Shown: positions 42,297 through 51,351, counted from the stretch's first letter. The stretch: DNA of 64,000 nt from Candidatus Omnitrophota bacterium (GCA_041650805.1 JBAZKM010000004.1:1-64000), one strand, 5' to 3'. Notes: generated from the letters alone by a model not told the origin. Numbers and translations are program-made.

Positions 42297-43058
42297 CTAT
42301 ACCTTCAACCGTCTGCCGTTATCGTCAAATATGGGGAACCTTCCCAGCGAATGCTTCTGCAGGAAGTATTTACATGCCGTCGACAGGACGCCGAGGCCGT
42401 AAACGATGCTTCTCCGGAGATTTATGGATGAGGACTCCGAAGTATACCGGGACGGCGCCGTTATCTCGCCTATGCGATAGCCGAAGCGGAACGCCTGCAG
42501 CAGTATCTCGTTGTCGAATATGAAGTCGTCGGAGTCCTCTTCGATAGGGAGGCTCAAAAGCACCTCTCTTGAGAAGGCCCTGTACCCGGTGTGGTATTCG
42601 GAAAGCTTCTGGCTTATTATATTATTTTCCGCAAGCGTGAGGAGGCGGTTCGCTACGTACTTATACAGCGGCATCCCGCCTTTCAGGGCGGCGTTGCCGA
42701 GTATGCGCGAACCCAGGACGACGTCGAACATCCCGGAGGTGATGAGGGCCGCCATCGGGGTTATGAGCTTCGGAGGATACTGGTAATCCGGGTGGATCAT
42801 CACGACCACGTCGGCCCCCAGCCTCAGCGCCTCGCGGTAACATGTCTTCTGGTTACCCCCGTAGCCTTTGTTTTCATCGTGGACGAATATCTTCAGGTTC
42901 AGCCGCTTCGCTATCTCTACGGTCCTGTCGCGCGAATGGTCATCCGTCAGTATTATCTCGTCTACTATGTTCTTCGGGATCTCCCCGTATGTCTTTTCGA
43001 GCGTCTTCTCCGCGTTGTACGCGGGGAGCACCGCCACTATCTTCTTCCCGTCGAGCAT
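42297..43058 (-). CDS. Family 2 glycosyltransferase
   Basis: 253 residues from the ATG at 43058, two bases after the lpxD stop; upstream in-frame codons lie inside lpxD. GT-A motifs: VAVLPAYNAEKTLEKTY, EIILTDDHSRDRT, NKGYGGNQKTCYREAL and the DxD-like VVMIHPDYQYPP. EYHTGYRAFSREVL is typical of dolichol-phosphate-mannose-synthase-like or polyprenyl glycosyltransferases. Sugar unknown. Its place after lpxD suggests envelope work. Confidence 0.88.
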   Translation of the reverse strand: MLDGKKIVAVLPAYNAEKTLEKTYGEIPKNIVDEIILTDDHSRDRTVEIAKRLNLKIFVHDENKGYGGNQKTCYREALRLGADVVVMIHPDYQYPPKLITPMAALITSGMFDVVLGSRILGNAALKGGMPLYKYVANRLLTLAENNIISQKLSEYHTGYRAFSREVLLSLPIEEDSDDFIFDNEILLQAFRFGYRIGEITAPSRYTSESSSINLRRSIVYGLGVLSTACKYFLQKHSLGRFPIFDDNGRRLKV

Positions 43059-43060
43059 CT

Positions 43061-44065
43061 TTATCCTTTTTGTCCGCCGAGCGCTTTCTGCAGATACTTG
43101 AAGTTCTTCGTGAGCCATCCCAGGACGGCCATCTGCTTCTTCGTCTGGGCGATAGGGCGGGCCGGTATCCCCCACACCACCGTCCCCTTCTCTATATCGC
43201 CTATGACGCCGCTCTTCGCCCCTATCATCGACTCCTCGCCTATCCGGAGATTATCGGCGATGCCGACCTGTCCTCCGATCGTGACACCCTCTGCGATGAC
43301 CGAGCTCCCCGCGACACCGCACTGCGCCGCCATGAGGACGTTCCTGCCCACCTTTACATTATGCGCCACCTGGCATAAGTTGTCGATCTTTGTGCCGGCT
43401 CCGATGACGGTATCGCTCAAAGAGCCCCTGTCGATGGTCGTGTTCGCCCCGATCTCTACGTTCTCCTCTATTATCACCTGGCCCAGCTGCGGGAACTTAT
43501 ATATCTTTCCTTTTTCCTTAACGTAGCCGAACCCGTCTGCGCCCAGCACGACCCCGCTATGGAGCGTCACGTTGTCCTTCAGGACCACGTTTTCGTAAAG
43601 CGTGACGTTCGGATAGATGCGGCAGGAAGACCCTATTTTACAATTCTTCTTTATGACCGTCTTGCTGTCTATAATAGCATTGTCGCCTATGGTGACACCG
43701 TCCTCTATGACCACGTTCGGACCCACCCATACGTCCTTGCCGAGACGTGCCGAACCGGATATGACCGCCGTTCCGTGGACGAACGCCTCCCTCTTCTCTT
43801 TTTGGAAGAACGCGTTATAGACCATTAGGAACGCGAATTTCGGATTTTTGACCCTTATGAGGCACTTCGCCGATCTGCGGCCGGCATGCCCGGTGAGTAT
43901 GCAGGAGGCGAGCGTCTTTTCGGCTGCAGAGAGCCGTTCGTCGTCCGCTGCAAAGGTGAGGTCCCCGCGCTTGGCGGTCTCGATACCGCTCAGGCCCGTT
44001 ATCTCTATATTACCGTCTCCCTCTACGACGCCGCCCACCAGAAGCGCAAGATCTTTTGTCCTCAT
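43061..44065 (-). CDS. lpxD: UDP-3-O-acylglucosamine N-acyltransferase, copy A
   Basis: 334 residues. A left-handed beta-helix acyltransferase of lipid A synthesis: N-terminal uridine-binding domain (ASCILTGHAGR, LIRVKNPKFAF), hexapeptide repeats, the catalytic His in NLCQVAHNVKVG, and the C-terminal helix. The final segment is almost identical at DNA level to copy B (70 bp, one difference). It has its own promoter; the glycosyltransferase follows at 2 bp. Confidence 0.95.
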   Translation of the reverse strand: MRTKDLALLVGGVVEGDGNIEITGLSGIETAKRGDLTFAADDERLSAAEKTLASCILTGHAGRRSAKCLIRVKNPKFAFLMVYNAFFQKEKREAFVHGTAVISGSARLGKDVWVGPNVVIEDGVTIGDNAIIDSKTVIKKNCKIGSSCRIYPNVTLYENVVLKDNVTLHSGVVLGADGFGYVKEKGKIYKFPQLGQVIIEENVEIGANTTIDRGSLSDTVIGAGTKIDNLCQVAHNVKVGRNVLMAAQCGVAGSSVIAEGVTIGGQVGIADNLRIGEESMIGAKSGVIGDIEKGTVVWGIPARPIAQTKKQMAVLGWLTKNFKYLQKALGGQKG

Positions 44066-44105
44066 AAATATACCCGCCCTTTTTGAGGATGCTACCGATC
44101 GCGCT

Positions 44106-44134
44106 ATTATACCTCTAAAGGTCTACAAATTCAA
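44106..44134 (-). promoter_or_regulatory. Promoter of lpxD copy A
   Basis: On the minus strand TTGAAT (44129-44134), 17-bp spacer, TATAAT (44106-44111). Confidence 0.7.
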
Positions 44135-44157
44135 GATTGGGTAACGGATAATCTCTT

Positions 44158-45441
44158 TTACCGGCTGGAGCTTTTTTGGTGAGAAAAAAACCTGTGGTAG
44201 CCATGCTGCTGCCCGTGCGGCCTCTGATGCCTCGGCCTGCCGTATTGCCTGGGATGTCCCGGCCGGAAACCGGAACTATGCTGGGGGTACGCCTGGAAGC
44301 TCTCCCGCGGCAGTTCGGGATGCGCGGATATCGGCAGCTGTGTCTTGATGAGCCGTTCTATGCTCTTGACATCGTCGCCCTGATCAGGCGTCGCGAAAGA
44401 TATGGCATGCCCCGCATGCCCTGCGCGTGCCGTGCGGCCGATCCTGTGCACGTAATTCTCGGCGTCTTCCGGGAGGTCATAATTTATGACCACCTCTATC
44501 CCTGTCACATCTATGCCCCTGGCCGCTATATCGGTCGCGGCGAGCACCCTGTATTTACCGGACTTGAAACCGTCCAGCGCCTCGCGCCGCTGGGGAAGAG
44601 AGCGGTTAGAATGTATCTCCGCCGCGTTATGGCCCATCGAGCGGATGAGCCTGGTGACCTTCATCGCGCCTATCTTAGTCCTTGTGAATAACAGGACGGG
44701 CCCGTGATACTGGTCTAAAAGTTTGCCGAGAAGCTTCTGCTTCGCTTCCCTCCTTACGATGAAGAGCTCCTGCGTGATCCCTTCGGCGGTAGTGCCGGAC
44801 GGCGCTATCTCGACGTGGATAGGCAGCTTCATGTATGAGGCGGCTATATGCACTATCTCCGGCGGTATCGTCGCCGAAAATAGCATCGTCTGCCTGTCTT
44901 TCGGGATGAATTTAAGGATGCGTTCTATCTGCGGCATGAAGCCCATGTCGAGCATGCGGTCTGCCTCGTCCAGCACCAGGGCGTTAACATCGGCAAGCAT
45001 CACCGTCCGCTGGCTCATGTGGTCTACCAGACGGCCCGGTGTAGCTATAAGGACGCGCGGATTTTGCCTTAACGCCTGCAGCTGCAGATGCATGGAGGCC
45101 CCGCCTATGAGAACTGCCGTCTTTATACCGAAGAGCGGCGCGAGCTTACGGAACGTTTCATCCACCTGGATCGCGAGTTCCCGGGTGGGCACAAGCACCA
45201 GACACCGTCCTTTCTTCTGCGCGAGCCGCTGTATAATAGGTATGGCGAACGCGAGCGTCTTGCCCGTGCCTGTCTGCGCGACGGCTATGATGTCCTTGCC
45301 CTCGTTCACAACGGGTATGGCTTTATACTGGATGGGCGTCGGGACCGTGAACTTCATACGGTCCAGCGTCTCGAGTATCCTGGGCGCAATGCCCAGCCCG
45401 TAAAAAGAGGAACTTGCCGGCTGCGGATTTTGCTGTGTCAT
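44158..45441 (-). CDS. DEAD-box RNA helicase (RhlE-like)
   Basis: 427 residues. Q motif with PTPIQYKAIP, Walker A AQTGTGKT, VLDEADRMLD, SAT (LFSATIPPE), ARGIDVTGIEVVINYDLP and HRIGRTARAG are all intact. A basic His/Arg/Gln-rich tail (from residue ~380) resembles RhlE tails. It unwinds RNA, often in cold or ribosome biogenesis. It lies 21 bp downstream of the cold-shock protein gene, which fits a shared cold response. Confidence 0.95.
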   Translation of the reverse strand: MTQQNPQPASSSFYGLGIAPRILETLDRMKFTVPTPIQYKAIPVVNEGKDIIAVAQTGTGKTLAFAIPIIQRLAQKKGRCLVLVPTRELAIQVDETFRKLAPLFGIKTAVLIGGASMHLQLQALRQNPRVLIATPGRLVDHMSQRTVMLADVNALVLDEADRMLDMGFMPQIERILKFIPKDRQTMLFSATIPPEIVHIAASYMKLPIHVEIAPSGTTAEGITQELFIVRREAKQKLLGKLLDQYHGPVLLFTRTKIGAMKVTRLIRSMGHNAAEIHSNRSLPQRREALDGFKSGKYRVLAATDIAARGIDVTGIEVVINYDLPEDAENYVHRIGRTARAGHAGHAISFATPDQGDDVKSIERLIKTQLPISAHPELPRESFQAYPQHSSGFRPGHPRQYGRPRHQRPHGQQHGYHRFFSHQKSSSR

Positions 45442-45462
45442 ATTATATTCGGCCCTCTGTCC

Positions 45463-45675
45463 TTACACCGTTTCCTGGACGACGCGCACATTTATCGCGC
45501 GGGGTCCTTTATCGGACTTTTCGACTTCGAATTCCAGGGCCTGGTCCTCATTCAGCGTCTCAAATTTTATGTCGACGAGGCTGTTCCTGTGAAAGAATAC
45601 CTCCCTGCCGTCAGTATCATTGATGAAGCCGAATCCCCTGTCCCTGACCAGCTTCTTTATCTTGCCTTTATGCAT
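45463..45675 (-). CDS. Cold-shock domain protein
   Basis: 70 residues. The CSD with RNP motifs KKLVRDRGFGFI and EVFFHRNSL identifies a CspA-type RNA chaperone. Note GFGFI in RNP1 where KGFGFI is usual, with Arg-Asp before it. Ribosome site AAAGGAGGA. Upstream leader has a terminator-like hairpin. Confidence 0.92.
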   Translation of the reverse strand: MHKGKIKKLVRDRGFGFINDTDGREVFFHRNSLVDIKFETLNEDQALEFEVEKSDKGPRAINVRVVQETV

Positions 45676-45729
45676 ATCGGTTCCTCCTTTTTATTACATT
45701 AATAACTGAATATGCCTGAAAAGATAAAA

Positions 45730-45761
45730 GCCGCAGGTTACATCAATCCTCACCTTGCGGC
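45730..45761 (-). promoter_or_regulatory. Hairpin in the cold-shock gene leader
   Basis: Stem GCCGCAAGGT/ACCTGCGGC (45752-45761 with 45730-45738) then TTTTATCTTTT on the minus strand, about 55 bases before the ATG. A weak TAGAAT -10 lies upstream. It may be an attenuator or thermosensor-type leader. Confidence 0.5.
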
Positions 45762-45866
45762 CAAGATCCATATTCTACCTTTAAGTCATAATCGATTGTA
45801 CCCCTTTTTGTTACGTCTGTCCAGCACTATTTAAAAATAATTTAATACCACCTTTTCTCCGATTTC

Positions 45867-45899
45867 TGATATAATATGGTTCGATTCTATACAATCGAA
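45867..45899 (+). promoter_or_regulatory. Extended -10 promoter and dyad before lpxD copy B
   Basis: TG one base before TATAAT (45867-45875), with no clear -35, then the inverted repeat TTCGATT-N6-AATCGAA (45880-45899), operator-like, about 20 bases before the ATG at 45917. Confidence 0.55.
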
Positions 45900-45916
45900 A
45901 GGACGGCGATGACGCT

Positions 45917-46912
45917 ATGGAGATAAAAAAACTGGCGATACTGGTAGAAGGGGCGATCGAAGGCGACGGCGATGTCGATATCACGGGCCTGAGCGGCCTG
46001 GAGACCGCAAAATTGGGCGATCTGACGTTTGCGATGGACGAGGAGCGTCTCGCTATAGCCGAAAAAGGCAACGCATCATGTATCCTCACCGGCCGGCTTA
46101 CCAGGAAATCGACAAAACCGCTCATAAGGGTAGCAAATCCAAAGCTCTCATTCCTCATCATTTACAATAAATTCCATACCCCGGAGAGCAGAGGCGCGTT
46201 TGTCCACCCGACCGCCGTCGTTTCGCCGTCCGCCGGGATCGGCACCAACGTCTGGATAGGCGCGGGCGTGGTGATAGAAGATGGCGTAACCATAGGCGAC
46301 CATGTGATAATCGAGAGCAATTCCGCGATAAAGAAAAATTGCTCTATAGGGTCATTTTGCCACCTCTACCCGAATGTCACCCTCTACGAGAATACTAAAT
46401 TGAAGAAGAATGTCACCCTGCACGCCGGGGTCGTAATAGGCTCTGACGGGTTCGGTTACGTGAAAGAAGGCGGTAAGATATATAAATTCCCCCAGCTGGG
46501 ATCGGTCATAATAGAAGATGACGTCGAGATAGGGGCCAATAGCACGGTGGACAGGGGCTCCTTAAGCGATACCGTCATCGGCGCCGGCACGAAGATCGAC
46601 AACCTCTGCCAGATCGCCCATAACGTGAAGATGGGCAGGAACAACCTGATAGCGGCCCAATGCGGCATCTCCGGGAGCACGACGATCGGGAACGATGTCA
46701 CGATGGGAGGCCAGGCCGGGGTGGTCGATAATGTCAATGTGGGCGACAATGTTATGGTAGGCGCCAAGAGCGCCGTCATAGGCAGCATTGAGAAGAACTC
46801 TGTGGTGTGGGGGATACCGGCCCGCCCTATCGCCCAGACGAAGAAACAGATGGCCGTCCTGGGATGGCTCACCAAAAATTTCAAATCGCTCTCAAGGCTC
46901 GCCAGAGAATAA
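45917..46912 (+). CDS. lpxD: UDP-3-O-acylglucosamine N-acyltransferase, copy B
   Basis: 331 residues, the first plus-strand gene in the window. It has the same domains as copy A, with the catalytic His in NLCQIAHNVKMG, and by eye around two thirds identical at the protein level, spread over the whole length. It is in inverted orientation to copy A, with the helicase and cold-shock genes between. The two may attach different acyl chains, or one may be a spare. Its own promoter has an extended -10. Confidence 0.95.
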   Translation: MEIKKLAILVEGAIEGDGDVDITGLSGLETAKLGDLTFAMDEERLAIAEKGNASCILTGRLTRKSTKPLIRVANPKLSFLIIYNKFHTPESRGAFVHPTAVVSPSAGIGTNVWIGAGVVIEDGVTIGDHVIIESNSAIKKNCSIGSFCHLYPNVTLYENTKLKKNVTLHAGVVIGSDGFGYVKEGGKIYKFPQLGSVIIEDDVEIGANSTVDRGSLSDTVIGAGTKIDNLCQIAHNVKMGRNNLIAAQCGISGSTTIGNDVTMGGQAGVVDNVNVGDNVMVGAKSAVIGSIEKNSVVWGIPARPIAQTKKQMAVLGWLTKNFKSLSRLARE

Positions 46913-46921
46913 AGAAGGGCA

Positions 46922-47284
46922 TCACTCTATACGATCCGACCCCTCATCAGGGGTTGCGCCTGAAGCCGTTATCCAGTCCTTCAATTTTTTCTTATCCTCA
47001 TCGGACATATCCAGAAACTCGAGGTGGAGTTTATATATCTCCGCATCCTTTGTGTTGGGGTATATCGATGCAACTCTTGCGTTACAGAATACGGAGCCCG
47101 ACTCTTCTCCCAGGATGAGCTCCAGGCCGACGGTCTCTTCGGTATTATAGTATTTCTGTATATTATATATGGCGACGCCGCCCAGGCTTATGTCGGCGGT
47201 CTCCGCATGTTCGTTATAAGGATGGTGTATCACTGCGGGGATGACTATCTTGAAACGCGGGTACTTTCTTCTCTCGATAGGCAT
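46922..47284 (-). CDS. PilZ domain protein (c-di-GMP receptor)
   Basis: 120 residues. PilZ signature: RRKYPR (RxxxR-type) near the N-terminus and DISLGGVAI (DxSxxG) 30 residues on, so c-di-GMP binding is expected. It ends the pseudopilin-like operon (46922-53791), linking that surface system to c-di-GMP from cyclases such as that at 23300. It converges with lpxD copy B. Confidence 0.9.
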   Translation of the reverse strand: MPIERRKYPRFKIVIPAVIHHPYNEHAETADISLGGVAIYNIQKYYNTEETVGLELILGEESGSVFCNARVASIYPNTKDAEIYKLHLEFLDMSDEDKKKLKDWITASGATPDEGSDRIE

Positions 47285-47305
47285 ACTCTTGTTTCGGGCA
47301 TGTGG

Positions 47306-47746
47306 TTAATAGCAGATGACGCCGCGCTCTTCCATCTTCTTTATATCTTCTTTGGTGGGTAAGACCGGGTCTCCCCGTTCGGGCGGGTATGCGCCTTTTC
47401 CGGCAACGGGCCTTTCCGTCCCGGCCGCCGCTTCCTCCGCGGGCTTATTCGCCCGCCGCTCTTTTTCGCTTTCAAATTCGGCCAGTTCCGCCTCAAGCTC
47501 TCTTCTCCTGCTATCCCTCCTGCCGATACTTTCCTCTATATCTTCGAGCGCGGGTATGGCATTTGACGGCATCTGCTGCTTTATCCGGGCTTCCATGTCG
47601 CCCGGCAGGGATGCCCGGGAAGCGCCGGGCGCGTTCACGCCGCCCTCTCTGATCAGGATGATAGGCATGACCATTATGACGATGATCGTTATGATTATGA
47701 CGGCTAAAAATATCCTGATGGTCCCCATATTATCGTTGCCGGCCAT
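47306..47746 (-). CDS. Membrane-anchored hypothetical protein
   Basis: 146 residues. An N-terminal membrane helix (residues ~9-32, FLAVIIITIIVIMVMPIILI) is followed by a charged region with a short coiled coil (ESIGRRDSRRRELEAELAEFESEKERRANK, cited in part) and a Pro/Gly-rich end with GDPVLPTKEDIKKMEERG. No family recognised. Its place between a PilX-like gene and the PilZ gene suggests a role in the same pilus-like system. Confidence 0.7.
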   Translation of the reverse strand: MAGNDNMGTIRIFLAVIIITIIVIMVMPIILIREGGVNAPGASRASLPGDMEARIKQQMPSNAIPALEDIEESIGRRDSRRRELEAELAEFESEKERRANKPAEEAAAGTERPVAGKGAYPPERGDPVLPTKEDIKKMEERGVICY

Positions 47747-47776
47747 GTTACACTCGCCTTTTTCTATGTATGGTCT

Positions 47777-49051
47777 TCACAGTTCGCTCCATACTATTTT
47801 AAGATACACGATCCTGCCGTTACTATCCACCGCGGGAGGGAAGTAAAGGGGCGCTACGTTCGCAAACCTGTCATCATACATGTAATTTTTTGTATAGCCG
47901 CTCACCTTTTGATTGGTACTGGCATTGAAAGTCCCTACGCCGCCCCTCCTCTGCTGCGTCATGCCCCCATAAAGGGTCAGCGTTCCCTTGAGCACCGAGT
48001 CATAACCCTGCACCGAGAACGATGAGTTGAGGGCGACTATATACGCATCGATCTCCATATTGAAAGGAGCGTTTATATCCACCAGCACGTTGTTTTGGGA
48101 TACCAGGCCGAGGGCATCCGAGCTGTCCGGGTTTATACGCGGGTCGTCATTGTACCTTAAGTTATTGACCACATATATGTTGTTATCCGTCCCCACCGTA
48201 AGCTGGCCGCTGAGCGTGCCCGATATATCCACATAACCGCCGGAGACGAAGAGGGCCCCGTTCGGGGGAAGCGGCATATTCTGGCTTATCCAACCCTGCG
48301 CCGCATTAGTGACATTCATCGTCCCATCCGGCAGGAGCGTCATTATGGTATTCCCCGTAAGATAAACGCCGTTGGGCTGCTGCGCGGCGGCCTTCACGTC
48401 GTTGACAAAGGACGGCAGCTGGATGACCGGCGCACCCAGAGTCAGCGAATCCTGGAAATCGGGATCGTCGGTCGGGGGCCCGCCGTGATAGTAATTTATG
48501 CTCGAGGCCGCGCTTGAGACCGCGCCTTCGAATACGGGGCTTCCGGATATATTGAGCTGGTCGTTGCTGTATACCGGGCCTGTCAGCCTGTCTCCGGTCA
48601 CGAACCATATCGGCTGCGAGCCCCACCAGAACATGAGATCTTCGCTGTTGCTCAAATACGCGTACCTGGCGCACGATATCTGCTTAAGCGTCAAAGACAC
48701 CCTTTCGCTCACGTTGCGGTAAGTGCCTGTCGAATCGAGCCGGTATGTCGGGAAGAGCCCGCCGCTCACCTGTGTCACCGTCACAGAATAACTCCCGGTG
48801 TTCCCTGCGGCTATGGTAAAAGTCCCGGAGAGGGATGACGTGCTCCCTGACCTCAGGTCCATGAATTTTCTCGCCAGTCCCGCCTCGGCTATATAATACG
48901 CGCGCATGGTATTGCACGTCCTGTTGGCCATAGACAGGCTGCTGTAAGCGATAGACGAGAAAGCGGTTATTATCAGCACCAGTAGGAAGACGAACATAAA
49001 GGTGTATATGATGGCAAACCCCTTATTGTCGCTTACGGGCCTTTTACTCAT
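47777..49051 (-). CDS. PilX-like prepilin-type protein with large beta domain
   Basis: 424 residues. A short leader (MSKRPVSDNKG) then FAIIYTFMFVFLLVLIITAFSS and MANRTCNTMRAYYIAEAGLA, the pattern of PilX/GspK-type N-termini (YYIAEAGL). The rest is beta-rich, with repeated N/G-rich turns (DNNIYVVNNLRYNDDP, FNMEIDAYIVALNSSFSV) like surface-exposed or bactofilin-type repeats. It may be a tip or adhesin-type minor pilin. It overlaps the next gene upstream by 4 bp. Confidence 0.8.
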   Translation of the reverse strand: MSKRPVSDNKGFAIIYTFMFVFLLVLIITAFSSIAYSSLSMANRTCNTMRAYYIAEAGLARKFMDLRSGSTSSLSGTFTIAAGNTGSYSVTVTQVSGGLFPTYRLDSTGTYRNVSERVSLTLKQISCARYAYLSNSEDLMFWWGSQPIWFVTGDRLTGPVYSNDQLNISGSPVFEGAVSSAASSINYYHGGPPTDDPDFQDSLTLGAPVIQLPSFVNDVKAAAQQPNGVYLTGNTIMTLLPDGTMNVTNAAQGWISQNMPLPPNGALFVSGGYVDISGTLSGQLTVGTDNNIYVVNNLRYNDDPRINPDSSDALGLVSQNNVLVDINAPFNMEIDAYIVALNSSFSVQGYDSVLKGTLTLYGGMTQQRRGGVGTFNASTNQKVSGYTKNYMYDDRFANVAPLYFPPAVDSNGRIVYLKIVWSEL

Positions 49052-49578
49052 TTAGGCACATTCCTCAGGTTTATATAAGTGGACAGGGACCCGGATATGG
49101 TGCGGTTGCCTATTTGCCGGGAGACCGCTATATAGATCCCCACCGTTTCGTTATCGGTGACACCCGCGGGTTCCCAAAAACGAAGCGTTACGGACGAACC
49201 CGGCGGAGCCGTATAGATTGTCTGCTGATTCGGCGATTGCGTGGGGCTGGCGTAGATTATAGAATTACCGTTTAAAAAATAGCTCCGCACATTATCGTCG
49301 GTCCCGGTATACTGTATCCTGCTCCCGGCAGGCGTGACGACCGGGATGGTGAACGAGACGGCGCTGCGGAGCCCTACTATGCTGCCCTGCTCCGGATGGC
49401 CCCGGATGATCCTGGCGGCTATCGTATTTACATTCTGCTGCAGGTTTATCTCCGCCTCCTTGTCCCGGAAGACACCCTTCACCAGCATAAAGGCACCTAT
49501 AGTGGATGCGAATATGAGAGTGACTATTACCGTAGAGACCAGGACCTCTATCGTGCTGAAGGCGCTTTTATTCCTCAT
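49048..49578 (-). CDS. PilW-like prepilin-type protein
   Basis: 176 residues. Leader MRNKSA then FSTIEVLVSTVIVTLIFAST with Glu at +5, so prepilin-like, though Ala is at -1. The globular part ends in ISGSLSTYINLRNVPK. Minor pilin/pseudopilin, position and length like PilW/GspJ. No major pilin or assembly ATPase is nearby; it may use the T2SS platform. Confidence 0.8.
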   Translation of the reverse strand: MRNKSAFSTIEVLVSTVIVTLIFASTIGAFMLVKGVFRDKEAEINLQQNVNTIAARIIRGHPEQGSIVGLRSAVSFTIPVVTPAGSRIQYTGTDDNVRSYFLNGNSIIYASPTQSPNQQTIYTAPPGSSVTLRFWEPAGVTDNETVGIYIAVSRQIGNRTISGSLSTYINLRNVPK

Positions 49579-49588
49579 GGCATATCTT

Positions 49589-50011
49589 TCAATTTGCCTG
49601 CGGGTCGTTCGCTATATAGGTGCCGCACTGCTCGTGCATGATCCTGCTTCTTCCCAGGATAGTCTCGTTCCAGCGTATATCCACTATGACCCTTTTGTAA
49701 TAAGGGGAGTCGTTGTATACGGTGACCGTCTGGGCGCCCCTGAAATCGTCCGAATAATTGTCGGGTGTGCCTTTGGTGTCGATGCTCACCGCCGAGGTGC
49801 CGCCCGCTATGTCCGAGAACGGCCTCTTGCGCATATTTTCGATGGTCGCCTGCGCCACATATATGGCCTGCGCCTTATGCTTCGCTATGGAACTGCTGAT
49901 CGCCCCCACGAAGAAGAGGTCGAACGCGGCTACCCATATCAGGGCTATTATCGCCATGCTGAGGACGGCTTCTACCATGGTAAAACCTTTGCCCTGCCCC
50001 CTTTTTATCAT
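49589..50011 (-). CDS. PilV-like prepilin-type protein
   Basis: 140 residues from the ATG at 50011, 13 bases after the preceding stop. Leader MIKRGQGKG/FTMVEAVLSM is an excellent prepilin site (Gly at -1, Glu at +5). The globular domain has VAQATIENMRKRPF, typical for PilV/GspI-type proteins, and later VTVYNDSPYYKRVIVDIRW. Confidence 0.85.
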   Translation of the reverse strand: MIKRGQGKGFTMVEAVLSMAIIALIWVAAFDLFFVGAISSSIAKHKAQAIYVAQATIENMRKRPFSDIAGGTSAVSIDTKGTPDNYSDDFRGAQTVTVYNDSPYYKRVIVDIRWNETILGRSRIMHEQCGTYIANDPQAN

Positions 50012-50024
50012 AAGGTATCCCGTA

Positions 50025-50555
50025 TCATCGGCCCTCTTTTTCCATCTTAATGAATTCGCCGTCTTTTTCCATATATCTTTCGCCATTTATTATCACATGT
50101 TTTTGTCCGGTTTTCCACTTTAATTCATCGATGCCCGCGGTTATCCTGTCTCTCACCCTTATCGCCGCCGGAAGATTTTTTTTGAACCACTCTTCCGTCT
50201 TTTCAAGGCGTCCTGTCCATTCCTCCCGGCGCCGCCTCTTCTCGGCCTCTTCCGCCTCTTTCTTCCGGTATGCGCTGTCGATACTCTGGGCCCTCATATT
50301 CCTGCGCCGCAATTCCTCGCGCAGCTTGCTATCGGTGATCTCCGGCCCGCCCGTCTTCTTATCAGAGGTCCCCGTCTTCGGGCACCATTCCGGGTTATTC
50401 ATATTCACCATGTACTTCTTTTCGGCGAGCGGACAGCTGGCGCATGCAGGCGTGGCCTTTATGACATCGTTGTCCTCACTGGCGCATGTATGATACGGCG
50501 CGCATGCCAGTAAAACGGCGGAAAGCAGCGACATCCAGGTCTTTTTGTTAATCAT
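50025..50555 (-). CDS. Exported hypothetical protein
   Basis: 176 residues with a signal peptide (residues ~1-24, ending TCAS). A Cys-containing segment ATPACASCPLAEKKY follows, with a further Cys in PEWCPKTG, then a charged coiled coil (residues ~70-130, KKEAEEAEKRRRREEWTGRLEK). No family recognised. The C-terminal ENGERYMEKDG-like turn is a small beta hairpin. It overlaps the methyltransferase gene by 8 bp, at the head of the pilin-like genes. Confidence 0.7.
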   Translation of the reverse strand: MINKKTWMSLLSAVLLACAPYHTCASEDNDVIKATPACASCPLAEKKYMVNMNNPEWCPKTGTSDKKTGGPEITDSKLREELRRRNMRAQSIDSAYRKKEAEEAEKRRRREEWTGRLEKTEEWFKKNLPAAIRVRDRITAGIDELKWKTGQKHVIINGERYMEKDGEFIKMEKEGR

Positions 50556-51333
50556 CGGTACTGCCGGATAGTTTCTCTTTTAAGATAACCACCAGATCAC
50601 GATAGAAATGTATGCCGGCGATATTTTTGACAAAATATGCATATGGATCATCCGGCCTTGCGGCCCCGGTATGGTTCATGCGGTCCGTAAGGCCTTTAAA
50701 GAATCCCATCGTGGTCTCCGGCCTGTCCGGATCTTTATCGCTTCCGCCCCATTCCGGGAAATATGACGTATTTGTGTCCTCCACGGAATATATGCCGCCG
50801 CCCTTCAGCAGGGGAAATAGCGTGGTGAAGGCCGTTATCACGTCCGCGCCCTTATGGCTTCCGTCGTCTATCACGATGTCCACGGAGCCCATCTCGCTAA
50901 AAACATATTCGAGGAACTTCCTGTCTGCCTGGCTGCCCCTGAATATCCTTATCCGCTCATCCTGCGGCAGTTCTTTTTCATGGATATCTATGGAATAGAT
51001 CGTGCTGCGGGGAAAGTAATATTTCCACATGCGGAGGGAATTCCCGCCGGCTTTGGGGTTATCGTATCCGCCTGCGCCTATCTCCAGGATCTTCAGTTTT
51101 TTCTTTCTCAGCCCGTGGAAATACTTCATGTAATGCCTTACATAATCGTGGGCGGGCCCCTTGTCGGAGAAATTGATCACCGATAGCGCATTAAGGTCGG
51201 ACGAAAATACCCTGGAGGGGATCGGCGCAAGAAACTTTATATATGATCTCCTGATATGGTCTAACTGTACGGCGGTTAAGTTATTCTCAAAATACCGCTT
51301 AACCTTATTTAACTGGTTAGAGACGGTTTTCAT
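50548..51333 (-). CDS. SAM-dependent methyltransferase (MycE/macrocin-O-methyltransferase-like)
   Basis: 261 residues. Motifs of the macrocin/demethylmacrocin O-methyltransferase type: SDKGPAHDYVRHYMKYFH, LKILEIGAGGYDNPKAGGNSLRMWKYYFP (ends cited), IYSIDIHEK and VDIVIDDGSHKGADVITAF. This family binds a metal and methylates sugar hydroxyls. With the radical SAM and glycosyltransferase genes alongside, it may modify a glycan. Confidence 0.85.
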   Translation of the reverse strand: MKTVSNQLNKVKRYFENNLTAVQLDHIRRSYIKFLAPIPSRVFSSDLNALSVINFSDKGPAHDYVRHYMKYFHGLRKKKLKILEIGAGGYDNPKAGGNSLRMWKYYFPRSTIYSIDIHEKELPQDERIRIFRGSQADRKFLEYVFSEMGSVDIVIDDGSHKGADVITAFTTLFPLLKGGGIYSVEDTNTSYFPEWGGSDKDPDRPETTMGFFKGLTDRMNHTGAARPDDPYAYFVKNIAGIHFYRDLVVILKEKLSGSTDD

Positions 51334-51351
51334 GGTACCCCTGCCGCGTTA

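Noticed and set aside
43059..43175. Longer glycosyltransferase start inside lpxD
   Set aside because: The upstream codons translate lpxD in another frame and lack GT motifs; the ATG at 43058 gives the normal N-terminus.
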